The translations under genes and the position numbers were made by a program. Shown here one piece after another: positions 10,237-20,864 of a DNA stretch of 64,000 nt. The first letter of the stretch is position 1, and every line of letters starts with the position of its first letter. The stretch spans positions 124,001 through 188,000 of the forward strand of contig NZ_SCWD01000001.1 of the NCBI RefSeq assembly GCF_004359515.1, given 5' to 3'. A model generated the notes under the pieces. That model worked only from the letters and a program-made list of their open reading frames with translations, was not told the DNA's origin and made no database searches. Source of the DNA: Macrococcus carouselicus. Its GTDB lineage: Bacteria; Bacillota; Bacilli; Staphylococcales; Staphylococcaceae.

Positions 10237-10504
10237 TTTCATTGTCTTCGGCTACACACCGCTTTGTGGCACATGTAAGGTAGCTGAACGCATGGTGGAT
10301 ATCCTGCCTGGTCTGACAGGCCTTGAAGTGATGAAGATTAATCTGAACTACGAAGAAGCATTGACTCAGGCCTACCAGCTGATGAGTGTGCCGGTCCTGC
10401 TGATTATCCGAGAAGGCCAAGTGGTTGAAATCGTCTACAGGTTTGAATCGGTGACGAATATTTATGAAATTATCCGGAAAGTGTTGACGATTCAGTCTAT
10501 GTAG
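10190..10504 (+). CDS. Thioredoxin-like protein (YusE-like)
   Basis: A 104-residue thioredoxin-fold protein with the redox motif PLCGTCKVA and a cis-Pro loop LMSVPVLLII. The CGTC active site is unlike that of TrxA. It overlaps the Toprim gene by 47 nt in another frame, implying translational coupling; the gene pair corresponds to B. subtilis yusE-yusF, which likewise sits beside the methionine importer genes. The start could be either the ATG at 10190 or the one at 10196. Function beyond thiol exchange is unknown. Confidence 0.8.
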   Translation: MKMNIRKYLPSAPSGDFIVFGYTPLCGTCKVAERMVDILPGLTGLEVMKINLNYEEALTQAYQLMSVPVLLIIREGQVVEIVYRFESVTNIYEIIRKVLTIQSM

Positions 10505-10512
10505 TCTAATAT
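10484..10512 (+). promoter_or_regulatory. Promoter of the SAM riboswitch-metNIQ transcript
   Basis: TTGACG (10484-10489) and TAATAT (10507-10512) with ideal 17-bp spacing, overlapping the end of the preceding thioredoxin-like gene and starting about 13-20 nt before the riboswitch. Confidence 0.75.
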
Positions 10513-10531
10513 GAAAAACAATTGAATATAA

Positions 10532-10632
10532 CTCTTATCAAGAGAGGTGGAGGGATGTGCCCGATGAAGCCCGGCAACCGTCGTATGACATGGTGCCAAT
10601 TCACATAAAGCGGATGCTTTAGAAGATGAGAG
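10532..10632 (+). ncRNA. SAM-I (S-box) riboswitch aptamer
   Basis: The P1 strands CTCTTATC (10532-10539) and GATGAGAG (10625-10632) pair fully (one G-U). Between them are the conserved S-box core elements AGAGAGGTGGAGGGA, GCCCGATGAAGCCCGGCAACC and GGTGCCAATTC. It is followed by an intrinsic terminator and then the methionine importer, the usual arrangement in which S-adenosylmethionine binding turns transcription off. Confidence 0.96.
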
Positions 10633-10646
10633 ACGAATATACGTGT

Positions 10647-10680
10647 GCGTCTTTCTCTTTTACCGGGAAAGACGCTTTAT
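10647..10680 (+). terminator. Riboswitch-controlled terminator upstream of metN
   Basis: Stem GCGTCTTTC / GAAAGACGC followed by TTTATTCATTT. It is the expression platform of the S-box: its left arm would be available for termination when SAM stabilises P1. Confidence 0.85.
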
Positions 10681-10705
10681 TCATTTAAAGGAGGTATGTA
10701 ATCAA

Positions 10706-11731
10706 GTGATTACGTTAAATCAAGTTGTCAAACAGTTCGCAACTAAAAAAGGGACTCTGACCGCCGTTGATCATGTTAATATGACGATTAACGAGGGTGA
10801 TATATATGGGGTCATCGGATTCTCCGGTGCAGGTAAAAGTACGCTGATTCGTATGTTCAATGGTCTTGAGAAACCTACGTCCGGTGATGTGATAGTTGGC
10901 GGAGACCATATCGCTTCTCTCAGTCCGAATGACTTAAGGAAGAAACGGCAGAAAATCGGTATGATCTTCCAGCACTTCAATCTGCTGTGGTCACGTACAG
11001 TCTTCGATAATATCGCTTTTCCTCTCGAGATTGCCGGGGTATCAAAGGCAGACCGTACAGCCCGTGTCAACGACCTGATTCGCATGGTCGGTCTTGAGGG
11101 TCGTGAGAATGCCTATCCGTCTCAGCTATCAGGTGGTCAGAAGCAGCGGGTTGGTATTGCGCGCGCTCTGGCAAACAGTCCGACTGTCTTGCTATGTGAC
11201 GAAGCGACAAGTGCACTTGATCCGCAGACGACGGATGAGATTCTCGAGTTACTTGTCAATATTAACAAAGAGCTGAAGCTGACCATCATTCTTATCACCC
11301 ACGAAATGCAGGTCATCCGCAAAATCTGTCATCAGGTCGCTGTCATGGAGAACGGCCGCGTCGTGGAACAGGGACCTGTGATGCAGGTCTTCGAGAACCC
11401 ACAGTCATCAGTCACACAGCGTTTCGTCAAAGATGACCTTAAGGATACTGAAGTCGATGCCTCCATCACTGAGATTATGGCAGCCTATCCGACCGGTTCA
11501 ATTCTAAGACTGAAGTTTGTCGGTTCTACAACAGGTCAGCCGATCGTCAGTAAGATGATCCGCAAATATAATCTGGATATGAATGTGCTGGCCGGTAACA
11601 TCAAGCATACTCAGAACGGTTCATTCGGTCATCTGCTTGTCCATATACCACAGCTTGATGTGCAGACCGATCTCATGTTCAAGGAATTAGGCGAGCACGG
11701 CGTACAGGTGGAGGTAGAAAGACATGGATAA
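10706..11731 (+). CDS. metN: Methionine ABC transporter ATP-binding protein
   Basis: ATPase of the MetNIQ importer. The 341-residue protein has Walker [10 protein letters not shown] near residues 38-46, the Q-loop, signature LSGGQKQR near 141, Walker B VLLCDEAT near 161-168 and a C-terminal NIL regulatory domain from about 265, which binds methionine in this family. The GTG at 10706 is taken as the start because AAAGGAGG lies upstream; a longer in-frame reading from 10643 would begin inside the riboswitch terminator. It overlaps metI by 8 nt. Confidence 0.95.
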   Translation: MITLNQVVKQFATKKGTLTAVDHVNMTINEGDIYGVIGFSGAGKSTLIRMFNGLEKPTSGDVIVGGDHIASLSPNDLRKKRQKIGMIFQHFNLLWSRTVFDNIAFPLEIAGVSKADRTARVNDLIRMVGLEGRENAYPSQLSGGQKQRVGIARALANSPTVLLCDEATSALDPQTTDEILELLVNINKELKLTIILITHEMQVIRKICHQVAVMENGRVVEQGPVMQVFENPQSSVTQRFVKDDLKDTEVDASITEIMAAYPTGSILRLKFVGSTTGQPIVSKMIRKYNLDMNVLAGNIKHTQNGSFGHLLVHIPQLDVQTDLMFKELGEHGVQVEVERHG

Positions 11732-12419
11732 CACATTGATGGATACTTTAAGAGAAATGTTCAGCTTTGAGAATGTGGTCTGGCCGGATGTCTGGGTGGC
11801 GGTCTATGAAACCCTCTATATGACCATCATTTCAGCTGTCTTCACTTTTATATTTGGACTGATCATCGGCACGGCGCTCTTCCTCGCCTCAAGAAGTAAG
11901 TCACGAGGGGCAAAAATTTTCTATAATATCATGGCATTCTTCGTCAACTTGTTCCGAGCGATTCCCTTTATCATCCTGATTCTGCTCCTTATTCCCTTCA
12001 CGAATGTACTGATGGGCACTATTAGTGGTGTGAAAGGGGCGCTCCCCGCACTTATCATCGGCGCTGCGCCGTTCTATGCACGTCTCGTTGAAATCGGTAT
12101 GAAAGAAATTGATAAAGGGGTCATTGAAGCCGCTGAGGCTATGGGTGCAAGCAGGTGGACGCTCATCTGGAAAGTGCTCTTAAGAGAGTCCATGCCAGCA
12201 CTCATTTCAGGTATTACAGTGACGACGATCTCACTTGTCGGGGCAACAGCAATCGCTGGTGTCATCGGTGCAGGGGGTCTCGGTAACCTTGCCTATCTCG
12301 TCGGTTTCACCCGCAGTCAGAATGACGTCATTCTCGTATCAACCGTCTTCATTCTGCTCATCGTCTTTGCTATTCAGTTTATCGGTGACTATCTTGCGAA
12401 ACGCACGGATAAGCGTTAA
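11724..12419 (+). CDS. metI: Methionine ABC transporter permease
   Basis: Membrane subunit of MetNIQ, 231 residues with about five hydrophobic helices (near 20-47, 60-90, 95-115, 150-180, 195-220). The cytoplasmic EAA loop ([19 protein letters not shown] near residues 133-151) docks on MetN. Its ATG lies inside the end of metN behind GGTGGAGG, so translation is coupled. The downstream gene encodes the binding protein, completing the transporter. Confidence 0.95.
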   Translation: MDNTLMDTLREMFSFENVVWPDVWVAVYETLYMTIISAVFTFIFGLIIGTALFLASRSKSRGAKIFYNIMAFFVNLFRAIPFIILILLLIPFTNVLMGTISGVKGALPALIIGAAPFYARLVEIGMKEIDKGVIEAAEAMGASRWTLIWKVLLRESMPALISGITVTTISLVGATAIAGVIGAGGLGNLAYLVGFTRSQNDVILVSTVFILLIVFAIQFIGDYLAKRTDKR

Positions 12420-12444
12420 TCAAACATAAAAAGGAGAAATCAAA

Positions 12445-13266
12445 ATGAAAAAATTATTCATCTTAGCTTTAACAGTTTTATTCGCTGTCGTCCTGACAGC
12501 ATGTGGTTCTGACTCAAAGGACAAAAAATCTGACGACAAAACAATCACTGTCGGTGCATCACCAGCGCCGCACGCTGAGTTACTGGAACAGGTGAAACCG
12601 ATTCTTGAAAAAGAGGGCTATAAACTCAGCGTGAAGATCATCAATGACTACACGACACCTAACCGCCTACTGAATGATGGAGAGCTGGATGCTAACTTCT
12701 TCCAGCATACCCCGTACCTAGACACTGAGAAGAAAGAAAAAGGCTACAAAATCCAGTCAGCAGGGAATGTTCATATCGAACCGATGGCGGTCTACTCAAA
12801 AAAATATAAATCACTTGAAGAATTACCTGAGGGTGCTGAAGTATTCGTCTCAAACAACCCGGCAGAAGAAGGACGATTCCTGTCATTTTTCACTGAAGCA
12901 GGTCTGATTAAACTGAAAGCGGGCGTTGATCCGGTTAAAGCAACATTCAAGGATATCGCTGAAAATAAAAAGAACATCAAGTTCAACAATAAACAGGCTG
13001 CAGAATTCTTGCCTAAAACATACAACAATGATGAAGGTGATGCAGTGATCATCAACTCAAACTTCGCACTTGATAACAAGCTGAACCCGGTTAAAGATTC
13101 TATCGCTTTAGAAGATAAAGATTCACCATACGCGAACCTGATCGCGGTGCAGGAAGGTCACAAAGATGACGCTAAAATCAAAGCGCTCGTAAAAGCCCTG
13201 CAGTCAGAAGAGGTACAGAAATTCATCGAGAAGAACTATGACGGTGCAGTGATTCCAGCTAAATAA
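12445..13266 (+). CDS. metQ: Methionine-binding lipoprotein
   Basis: Substrate-binding component, 273 residues. A lipoprotein signal ends in the lipobox LTAC with Cys20, followed by a Ser/Asp/Lys-rich linker. The mature part is a NlpA/MetQ-type domain with GASPAPHAELLE near residues 38-49 and FFQHTPYLD near 87-95, both typical. It is the last gene of the SAM-riboswitch transcript and is followed by a strong terminator. Confidence 0.95.
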   Translation: MKKLFILALTVLFAVVLTACGSDSKDKKSDDKTITVGASPAPHAELLEQVKPILEKEGYKLSVKIINDYTTPNRLLNDGELDANFFQHTPYLDTEKKEKGYKIQSAGNVHIEPMAVYSKKYKSLEELPEGAEVFVSNNPAEEGRFLSFFTEAGLIKLKAGVDPVKATFKDIAENKKNIKFNNKQAAEFLPKTYNNDEGDAVIINSNFALDNKLNPVKDSIALEDKDSPYANLIAVQEGHKDDAKIKALVKALQSEEVQKFIEKNYDGAVIPAK

Positions 13267-13273
13267 TGATATG

Positions 13274-13306
13274 AAAGGATTTTCTGATATCAGAAAATCC
13301 TTTTTT
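13274..13306 (+). terminator. Intrinsic terminator after metQ
   Basis: Stem AAAGGATTTTCTGA / TATCAGAAAATCCTTT, almost perfectly paired, with a run of T residues. Confidence 0.92.
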
Positions 13307-13401
13307 GCGTTTGTCGGTCATAGCTTCATCAAGTGGACAGCCGACTCGACATTTCTCATACCTGAAAAATCAATAGAAACACAAATAAGAAGTCACATGT
13401 A

Positions 13402-13430
13402 TTCATAATCATTCTCAATTGCGTTATAAT
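13402..13430 (+). promoter_or_regulatory. Putative sufC promoter with overlapping Fur-like box
   Basis: TTCATA (13402-13407) and TATAAT (13425-13430) are 17 bp apart. TCATAATCATTCTCA (13403-13417) matches 12 of 14 defined positions of the Fur-family 7-1-7 consensus and overlaps the -35 element. Iron-linked control of suf is plausible, but the match is moderate. Confidence 0.45.
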
Positions 13431-13448
13431 AGCTTCAGAAGTTTACTT

Positions 13449-13465
13449 TAAGGTCTTTGACCTTA
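13449..13465 (+). promoter_or_regulatory. Perfect palindrome in the suf leader
   Basis: TAAGGTC-TTT-GACCTTA is a perfect 7-3-7 inverted repeat beginning about 19 nt after the -10 element of the suf promoter. It is embedded in a second pattern, ACTTTAA before and ACTTTAAAG after it. Its position fits an operator or a small leader hairpin. I do not recognise the binding protein. Confidence 0.5.
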
Positions 13466-13529
13466 CTTTAAAGTTATTATAAACTAGAGAAGTATAATTA
13501 AATGATAAATATATCTGGAGGGAACACAC

Positions 13530-14303
13530 ATGGCATCAGTATTAGAGATTAAAGATTTACACGTTTCAATCGAAGGCAAAGAGATTTTAAAAGGTGTAAA
13601 CTTAACCATTAAACAAGGCGAAATTCACGCGATCATGGGACCAAATGGTACAGGTAAATCTACTTTATCATCAGCAATCATGGGGCATCCTAAATATGAA
13701 GTCACTCAAGGTGAAGTGTTACTTGATGGTGAGAACGTTCTTGAGATGGAAGTCGACGAACGCGCGCAGGCAGGACTCTTCCTGGCGATGCAGTACCCAT
13801 CTGAAATCTCAGGCGTGACTAACGCTGACTTCTTACGTTCAGCAATCAACTCTCGCCGCGCGGAAGGTCAGGAAATCAACTTGATGCAGTTCATCAAAAA
13901 AATGGACAAACAGATGGACTTCCTTGAAATGGATCCGGATATGGCAACGCGTTACTTGAATGAAGGTTTTTCAGGCGGTGAGAAAAAACGTAACGAAATC
14001 CTGCAGTTAATGATGCTGGAACCTAAGTTCGCTATTTTAGATGAAATCGACTCAGGCCTTGATATTGATGCACTTAAAGTCGTCTCTAAAGGAATCAACG
14101 AAATGCGCGGCGAAAACTTCGGCTGCTTAATCATCACTCACTACCAGCGTCTTCTTAACTACATCACGCCTGACCACGTTCACGTGATGATGCAGGGCCG
14201 TGTTGTTAAATCCGGCGGTGAAGAACTTGCTCAGCGTCTTGAAGCTGAAGGTTATGACTGGATCAAACAAGAATTAAACATTCAGGACGAAGCGGCTGAA
14301 TAG
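13530..14303 (+). CDS. sufC: Fe-S cluster assembly ATPase SufC
   Basis: ABC-type ATPase of the SufBCD scaffold for iron-sulfur cluster assembly, 257 residues. Walker [10 protein letters not shown] is at residues 37-45, signature [10 protein letters not shown] near 148-157 and Walker [13 protein letters not shown] near 168-179. It starts behind TGGAGGG and is the first gene of sufCDSUB, the arrangement standard in Staphylococcus and Bacillus. Short gaps to the following genes indicate one operon. Confidence 0.97.
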   Translation: MASVLEIKDLHVSIEGKEILKGVNLTIKQGEIHAIMGPNGTGKSTLSSAIMGHPKYEVTQGEVLLDGENVLEMEVDERAQAGLFLAMQYPSEISGVTNADFLRSAINSRRAEGQEINLMQFIKKMDKQMDFLEMDPDMATRYLNEGFSGGEKKRNEILQLMMLEPKFAILDEIDSGLDIDALKVVSKGINEMRGENFGCLIITHYQRLLNYITPDHVHVMMQGRVVKSGGEELAQRLEAEGYDWIKQELNIQDEAAE

Positions 14304-14325
14304 TCTTTATTAAGGAGGAACTGTA

Positions 14326-15621
14326 ATGAGTGACATCAACTTAGATCAAATTAAACAATTTTCACAAGCTAAACAAGAACCCTCATGGATGTCTGCCATC
14401 CGTGAAGATGCATTCAATCGTCTTGATATGATTGATATGCCGAAACCTGATAAAACAAGACTTGACCGCTGGAACTTTGAAGTGAACTATCACGAAGCAG
14501 CTGGCCAGACTTTTGCGTCTACAGACGAACTGCCAGAAGAAGTGAAGTCAGTCATTGATGTTGAAGCGGTTGAGAACCTATACGTTCAGCACAACAACAC
14601 GCCTGCTTTCCTGAAAGTGTCGGACAAGCTGGTGGAACAAGGCGTTATCGTCAAAGATATTCATACGGCAATGGCTGAGAACAGTGACCTTGTGCAGCAG
14701 TACTTCATGACTGAAGGCGTGAAAGTCGATGAACATCGCCTGACTGCGCTTCACGCTGCACTCATGAACGGGGGACTTTTCATCTATGTACCTAAAAATG
14801 TGGCGATTGAGTCTCCGGTCCAGATGGTTGTTCTGCATGATGACAAAGCGGCTAATATCTTCAACCACTTACTTCTTGTGGCGGATACAGGTGCAGAAGT
14901 GACATACGTTGAGAACTACTTATCTACTGTGGATGAGGCTGCCGGTCAGCTTAATGTGATTTCAGAAGTCATCGCCAACGATAATGCGAAAATCACATAC
15001 GGCACGGTTGACTTCCTTGCCAAAGGCTTCACAGGTCATGTCATCCGTCGCGGTATTGCGCATCAGGATGCGACCATTGACTGGTCACTGGGTCTTATGA
15101 ATGACGGTGATACAATCAATGACAATACAACATACTTGATGGGTGACAACTCAACAAGTAACCTGAAAACGGTTGTTGTCGGCCGCGGTGAGCAGAAACT
15201 GAACTTCACGACTCAGATCATCCAGTATGGTAAGAACTCTGCTGGCCATATCCTGAAACACGGTGTGATGAAAGATGCAGCCTCTTCAATCTTCAACGGT
15301 ATCGGTTACATCAAGCATGGCGCGACAAAAGCAGATGCACAGCAGGAGTCACGTGTACTGATGCTATCTGAGAAATCACGCGGGGATGCGAATCCGATTC
15401 TGTTGATTGACGAGGATGATGTAACTGCCGGCCACGCAGCGTCAGCAGGACGTGTGGATCCGATGCAGCTCTTCTATCTGATGAGCCGTGGTATCTCTAA
15501 ACGCGAAGCTGAACGTCTCGTTATCCACGGGTTCCTGGCACCAGTTGTCAACGAATTACCGATTGAAGCGGTGCGCCGTCAGTTAACTGATGTAATCGAA
15601 CAGAAAGTGGCAATTAAATAA
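14326..15621 (+). CDS. sufD: Fe-S cluster assembly protein SufD
   Basis: Scaffold partner of SufB and SufC, 431 residues, mostly beta-helix core with the C-terminal segment [22 protein letters not shown] shared by SufB and SufD (about residues 383-404). It starts 22 nt after sufC behind AAGGAGG. No membrane segment or signal peptide is visible; the complex acts in the cytoplasm. Confidence 0.95.
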   Translation: MSDINLDQIKQFSQAKQEPSWMSAIREDAFNRLDMIDMPKPDKTRLDRWNFEVNYHEAAGQTFASTDELPEEVKSVIDVEAVENLYVQHNNTPAFLKVSDKLVEQGVIVKDIHTAMAENSDLVQQYFMTEGVKVDEHRLTALHAALMNGGLFIYVPKNVAIESPVQMVVLHDDKAANIFNHLLLVADTGAEVTYVENYLSTVDEAAGQLNVISEVIANDNAKITYGTVDFLAKGFTGHVIRRGIAHQDATIDWSLGLMNDGDTINDNTTYLMGDNSTSNLKTVVVGRGEQKLNFTTQIIQYGKNSAGHILKHGVMKDAASSIFNGIGYIKHGATKADAQQESRVLMLSEKSRGDANPILLIDEDDVTAGHAASAGRVDPMQLFYLMSRGISKREAERLVIHGFLAPVVNELPIEAVRRQLTDVIEQKVAIK

Positions 15622-17299
<1,678 letters not shown>

Positions 17300-17311
17300 G
17301 GAGTGAATCAA

Positions 17312-18709
17312 ATGGCTAAAAAAGCACCAGAAGTGGGCGATTATAAATATGGTTTCCATGATAAAGACGTTTCCATTTTCCGTTCAGAAAGAGGTCTGAC
17401 TGAAGAAATTGTACGTGAAATCTCTAAAATGAAAGAAGAGCCTGAATGGATGCTCGACTTCCGTCTGAAATCTTTAAAACAGTTCTACAAAATGCCGATG
17501 CCGATGTGGGGTGGCGACTTATCAGAACTGAACTTTGATGAGATCACTTACTACGTCAAACCATCTGAACATACAGAGCGTTCATGGGACGAAGTCCCTG
17601 AGGAGATTAAACAGACATTCGATAAACTGGGCATTCCTGAAGCAGAACAGAAATACTTAGCAGGTGTATCTGCTCAGTATGAATCTGAAGTTGTGTACCA
17701 CAACATGCAGGAAGATTTAGAAGAGCAGGGTATTATCTTCAAGGATACAGACTCAGCACTGCGTGAGAACGAGGACATCTTCAAGGAACACTTTGCTTCA
17801 GTGATTCCGCCGGCAGACAACAAGTTCGCTGCGCTTAACTCAGCGGTATGGTCAGGCGGCTCATTCATCTATGTACCGAAGAATATAAAGCTTGAGACAC
17901 CGCTTCAGGCTTACTTCCGTATCAACTCAGAGAACATGGGTCAGTTCGAACGTACACTGATCATCGTGGACGAAGGCGCAAGCGTTCACTACGTAGAAGG
18001 CTGTACAGCACCGGTTTATACAACGAACTCACTGCATTCAGCTGTTGTTGAGATTATTGTCAAGAAAGATGCTTACTGCCGTTATACAACAATCCAGAAC
18101 TGGGCGAACAACGTCTATAACCTGGTGACAAAACGTACATTCGTCTACGAGAACGGGACGATGGAATGGATCGATGGGAACATCGGCTCCAAACTGACGA
18201 TGAAATATCCGGCATGTTACTTGCTCGGTGAAGGTGCACGTGGTATGACATTATCAATCGCCTTAGCAGGTAAAGGACAGGTTCAGGATGCAGGTGCGAA
18301 AATGATTCACAGAGCGCCGAACACATCTTCAACCATTGTCTCTAAATCTATCTCTAAACAAGGCGGTAAAGTGGTTTACCGCGGTATCGTTCACTTCGGC
18401 CGTAACGCTGAAGGGGCACGTTCAAACATTGAATGTGATACACTCATCATGGACAACGCATCAACATCTGACACGATTCCTTACAATGAAGTCATGAACG
18501 ACAATATCTCTTTAGAGCACGAAGCGAAAGTCTCAAAAGTATCTGAAGAACAGTTATTCTATCTGATGAGCCGCGGTATCTCAGAAGAAGAAGCGACTGA
18601 AATGATTGTTATGGGCTTCATCGAACCATTCACAAAAGAATTACCGATGGAATATGCAGTTGAAATGAACCGTCTCATCAAGTTCGAGATGGAAGGATCA
18701 ATTGGTTAA
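17312..18709 (+). CDS. sufB: Fe-S cluster assembly protein SufB
   Basis: Main scaffold protein of the SUF system, 465 residues. The family core with [14 protein letters not shown] near residue 270 and the C-terminal [21 protein letters not shown] are present. The ATG at 17312 follows AAGGAGTGAATCAA; an in-frame GTG 9 nt earlier lies in the RBS and is not preferred. Last gene of the operon, followed by a very long hairpin terminator. Confidence 0.96.
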   Translation: MAKKAPEVGDYKYGFHDKDVSIFRSERGLTEEIVREISKMKEEPEWMLDFRLKSLKQFYKMPMPMWGGDLSELNFDEITYYVKPSEHTERSWDEVPEEIKQTFDKLGIPEAEQKYLAGVSAQYESEVVYHNMQEDLEEQGIIFKDTDSALRENEDIFKEHFASVIPPADNKFAALNSAVWSGGSFIYVPKNIKLETPLQAYFRINSENMGQFERTLIIVDEGASVHYVEGCTAPVYTTNSLHSAVVEIIVKKDAYCRYTTIQNWANNVYNLVTKRTFVYENGTMEWIDGNIGSKLTMKYPACYLLGEGARGMTLSIALAGKGQVQDAGAKMIHRAPNTSSTIVSKSISKQGGKVVYRGIVHFGRNAEGARSNIECDTLIMDNASTSDTIPYNEVMNDNISLEHEAKVSKVSEEQLFYLMSRGISEEEATEMIVMGFIEPFTKELPMEYAVEMNRLIKFEMEGSIG

Positions 18710-18758
18710 TTCACAAATAAAAAAGACGAGTCCATGACTTGTCTTTTTTATTTGTGAA
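18710..18758. terminator. Long hairpin terminator after sufB
   Basis: An interrupted stem of over 20 bp (TTCACAAATAAAAAAGAC on the left, GTCTTTTTTATTTGTGAA on the right) directly after the sufB stop codon. The A/T-rich base allows termination in either direction. Confidence 0.88.
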
Positions 18759-18835
18759 AAAATTTTGGTATCTTTCTCAGCTGATATGCGTTAAGATTTT
18801 TAGGGTAAAGACGGCAGAAAGAAAGGAGACATCTG

Positions 18836-19762
18836 ATGATTAATACATATATCAATTCTGATGAAGGTACGATTATCAAAGCCGATAAGTTCCAGCAGAA
18901 CAACTGGATCAACATGACGCAGCCATCGCGTGAAGAGATGGAAGAAGTAGCGGAGTTCTTCAATATCCCGATAGAGTTCCTGGAAGACCCGCTGGATCCT
19001 GAAGAAAGTGCCCGTATTGAATACGATGAGGACACGAACAGCACGTTAATCATCAATGACTTTCCGATCATTGATGAGAATATCAAGCAGACACTCTCGT
19101 ATATCACCGTGCCGATCGGTATCATACTGAGTAAAGGCTATATCATCACCATCTGTTCCAGAGAGCATGAGATGTTCAACAAGCTGATGAACCGGCGCTT
19201 TGATCTGCGTATGAAGTCCAGATTTCTGCTGGAAGTCCTGTTCACTGTTGCGACGATGTACAACAACACACTGAAACGGCTGAACAGAGAGCGTCTCCGT
19301 ATTGAGAGCAATTTAAGAACGTCTCTTACCAATAAACAGCTCTATGAACTGATGGAGCTTGAGAAGAGTTTAGTCTACTTCCTGACCTCCCTGACCGCGA
19401 ACGGTGATACCATCAAACGTATTTTCCGCTCACGGTCCATCAAACTGTACGATGAGGACAAGGAACTGCTTGAGGACCTGATGATTGAGAATACCCAGGC
19501 GCTAAGTACGACTGAACTCTACACACGAATCCTGGAAAGTATCGCCGGATCCTATTCCTCACTCATCGGTAATGAGATGAACAATATCATGCGGCTCCTG
19601 ACGCTCGTCACGGTATTCCTGACATTGCCGACACTCGTCTTCAGTTTCTTCGGTATGAACGTCGATCTGCCGGGGCTGACCTGGTCCGGCACTGTATCCG
19701 TCGCGCTGTTCTTAATGGGGCTGACGTACATGTTCCTGGTGAAAAAGAATATCTTTAAATGA
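18836..19762 (+). CDS. CorA-family divalent cation transporter
   Basis: 308 residues. A large acidic N-terminal cytoplasmic domain is followed by a long helical region (about 130-240) and two C-terminal membrane helices (about 250-272 and 283-303); the first ends with the signature FFGMNV near residues 271-276, the GMN selectivity motif of CorA channels. It most probably imports Mg2+, though some family members move Co2+, Ni2+ or Zn2+. It stands alone, with an RBS AAAGGAG and its own terminator. Confidence 0.9.
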   Translation: MINTYINSDEGTIIKADKFQQNNWINMTQPSREEMEEVAEFFNIPIEFLEDPLDPEESARIEYDEDTNSTLIINDFPIIDENIKQTLSYITVPIGIILSKGYIITICSREHEMFNKLMNRRFDLRMKSRFLLEVLFTVATMYNNTLKRLNRERLRIESNLRTSLTNKQLYELMELEKSLVYFLTSLTANGDTIKRIFRSRSIKLYDEDKELLEDLMIENTQALSTTELYTRILESIAGSYSSLIGNEMNNIMRLLTLVTVFLTLPTLVFSFFGMNVDLPGLTWSGTVSVALFLMGLTYMFLVKKNIFK

Positions 19763-19799
19763 AAACAGGTCTGAACGTTGAGGTTCAGACCTGTTTTTA
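19762..19799 (+). terminator. Intrinsic terminator after the CorA-like gene
   Basis: Stem AAACAGGTCTGAAC / GGTTCAGACCTGTTT with a short loop, ending in T residues. Confidence 0.92.
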
Positions 19800-19829
19800 T
19801 GTTCATTTTCCCTGAGGCTCACCGAGATA

Positions 19830-19915
19830 CTGCGCCTCTCACTTAAGAAGCGGTTCAGGAAGAGCAGGGACAGGACCATCGAGTTACCGATGATCATCCC
19901 GCTGATCGGAATCAT
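19830..19915 (-). pseudogene. Fragment resembling the FetB/UPF0014 iron-export permease family
   Basis: The leftward frame reads MIPISGMIIGNSMVLSLLFL and then NRFLSE, which strongly resembles the conserved membrane motif (IP-x-x-GM-x-x-GN-x-M) of UPF0014/FetB permeases. Only about 28 residues are recognisable; a TGA stop lies three codons upstream of the Met and the downstream reading loses similarity. No ABC partner is nearby. It is best read as the remnant of a deleted fetB-like gene between two backbone genes. Similarity is from motif memory only. Confidence 0.45.
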
Positions 19916-20005
19916 GGCGCTTCAAACGGGATGATATGCAAGCCGAGAAGGTTCCTTTCTGAAGAGAGTGAGGTACATATGATATGATAGGTCTAGGTGA
20001 TGATT

Positions 20006-20854
20006 ATGATAAATATAGGATTAACCGCCTGGTCGGATCACGATACATTATACCCCGAACTCGCGAACAAAAAAGATAAACTACTTGCATACGGCAGCCA
20101 TTTTCCGACGGTCGAGCTGGATGCGAGTTATTACGCAATCCAGCCTGAGCGGAATATCCGTAAGTGGATCAACGAGACGCCGTCCCGCTTCAAGTTTGTC
20201 GTCAAGATACACCAGGCGCTGACAGGGCATGCTGATGTGGATCAGTATGCTGATACAAGACTGCAGCTGATTGAACAGTTCAATCTGATGGTCGGCCCTT
20301 TAATCGAGGAGGACAGGCTGGCGATGGTACTTGTCCAGTTTCCACCGTGGTTTGATTGCACGACTCAGAACATCAATTATATACTATACCTCAAGCAGCA
20401 CCTGCGCAAGATGCCTGTCGCGATAGAATTTCGGCATGACAGCTGGTTCACACCGGCTATGACAGAGAACACGCTGACCTTTCTGCATGATAACGAGCTG
20501 ATTCATTCGGTCTGCGACGAACCGCAGAGTGGCCATGGCTCGATTCCGATGGTCAACCGGGTGACGAATCCCATATCGCTCGTCAGACTGCACGGCCGTA
20601 ATGTGGCAGGCTGGACGAAGAAAGACATGTCGGATCAGGAATGGCGTGATGTCCGTTATCTCTATGAGTACAGTGAACAGGAACTCCAGGCGCTCGCCGT
20701 CAAATTCAGGATTCTGGATCAGAAGGCGAAAGAGGTCTTCGTTATCTTCAACAATAACTCCGGCGGTCATGCTGCTGGCAATGCACTGCGTATGAAGGAG
20801 ATTTTAGGAATTGAGTACGATAATCTGAACGCCAAGCAGCTGACGCTGTTTTAA
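20006..20854 (+). CDS. DUF72 family protein
   Basis: A 282-residue TIM-barrel-like protein. Family features seen are INIGLTAWSDHD at the start, ELDASYYAIQP near residue 37, FKFVVKIHQ near 62 and the C-terminal FVIFNNNSGGHAAGNAL. DUF72 proteins are widespread and of unsettled biochemical role. AGGTGATGATT precedes the ATG at 20006; two alternative starts lie within 9 nt upstream. It begins a group of three closely spaced genes with the TSUP permease and the metallophosphoesterase. Confidence 0.88.
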   Translation: MINIGLTAWSDHDTLYPELANKKDKLLAYGSHFPTVELDASYYAIQPERNIRKWINETPSRFKFVVKIHQALTGHADVDQYADTRLQLIEQFNLMVGPLIEEDRLAMVLVQFPPWFDCTTQNINYILYLKQHLRKMPVAIEFRHDSWFTPAMTENTLTFLHDNELIHSVCDEPQSGHGSIPMVNRVTNPISLVRLHGRNVAGWTKKDMSDQEWRDVRYLYEYSEQELQALAVKFRILDQKAKEVFVIFNNNSGGHAAGNALRMKEILGIEYDNLNAKQLTLF

Positions 20855-20864
20855 GGAGGTCATC

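Noticed and set aside
10643-10705. N-terminal extension of metN with a GTG start at 10643
   Set aside because: It would begin inside the riboswitch terminator, has no RBS, and adds a stretch foreign to MetN. The GTG at 10706 follows AAAGGAGG.
13449-13465. CtsR operator in the suf leader
   Set aside because: CtsR boxes are direct repeats of GGTCAAA; here the halves are inverted and lack the AAA extension.
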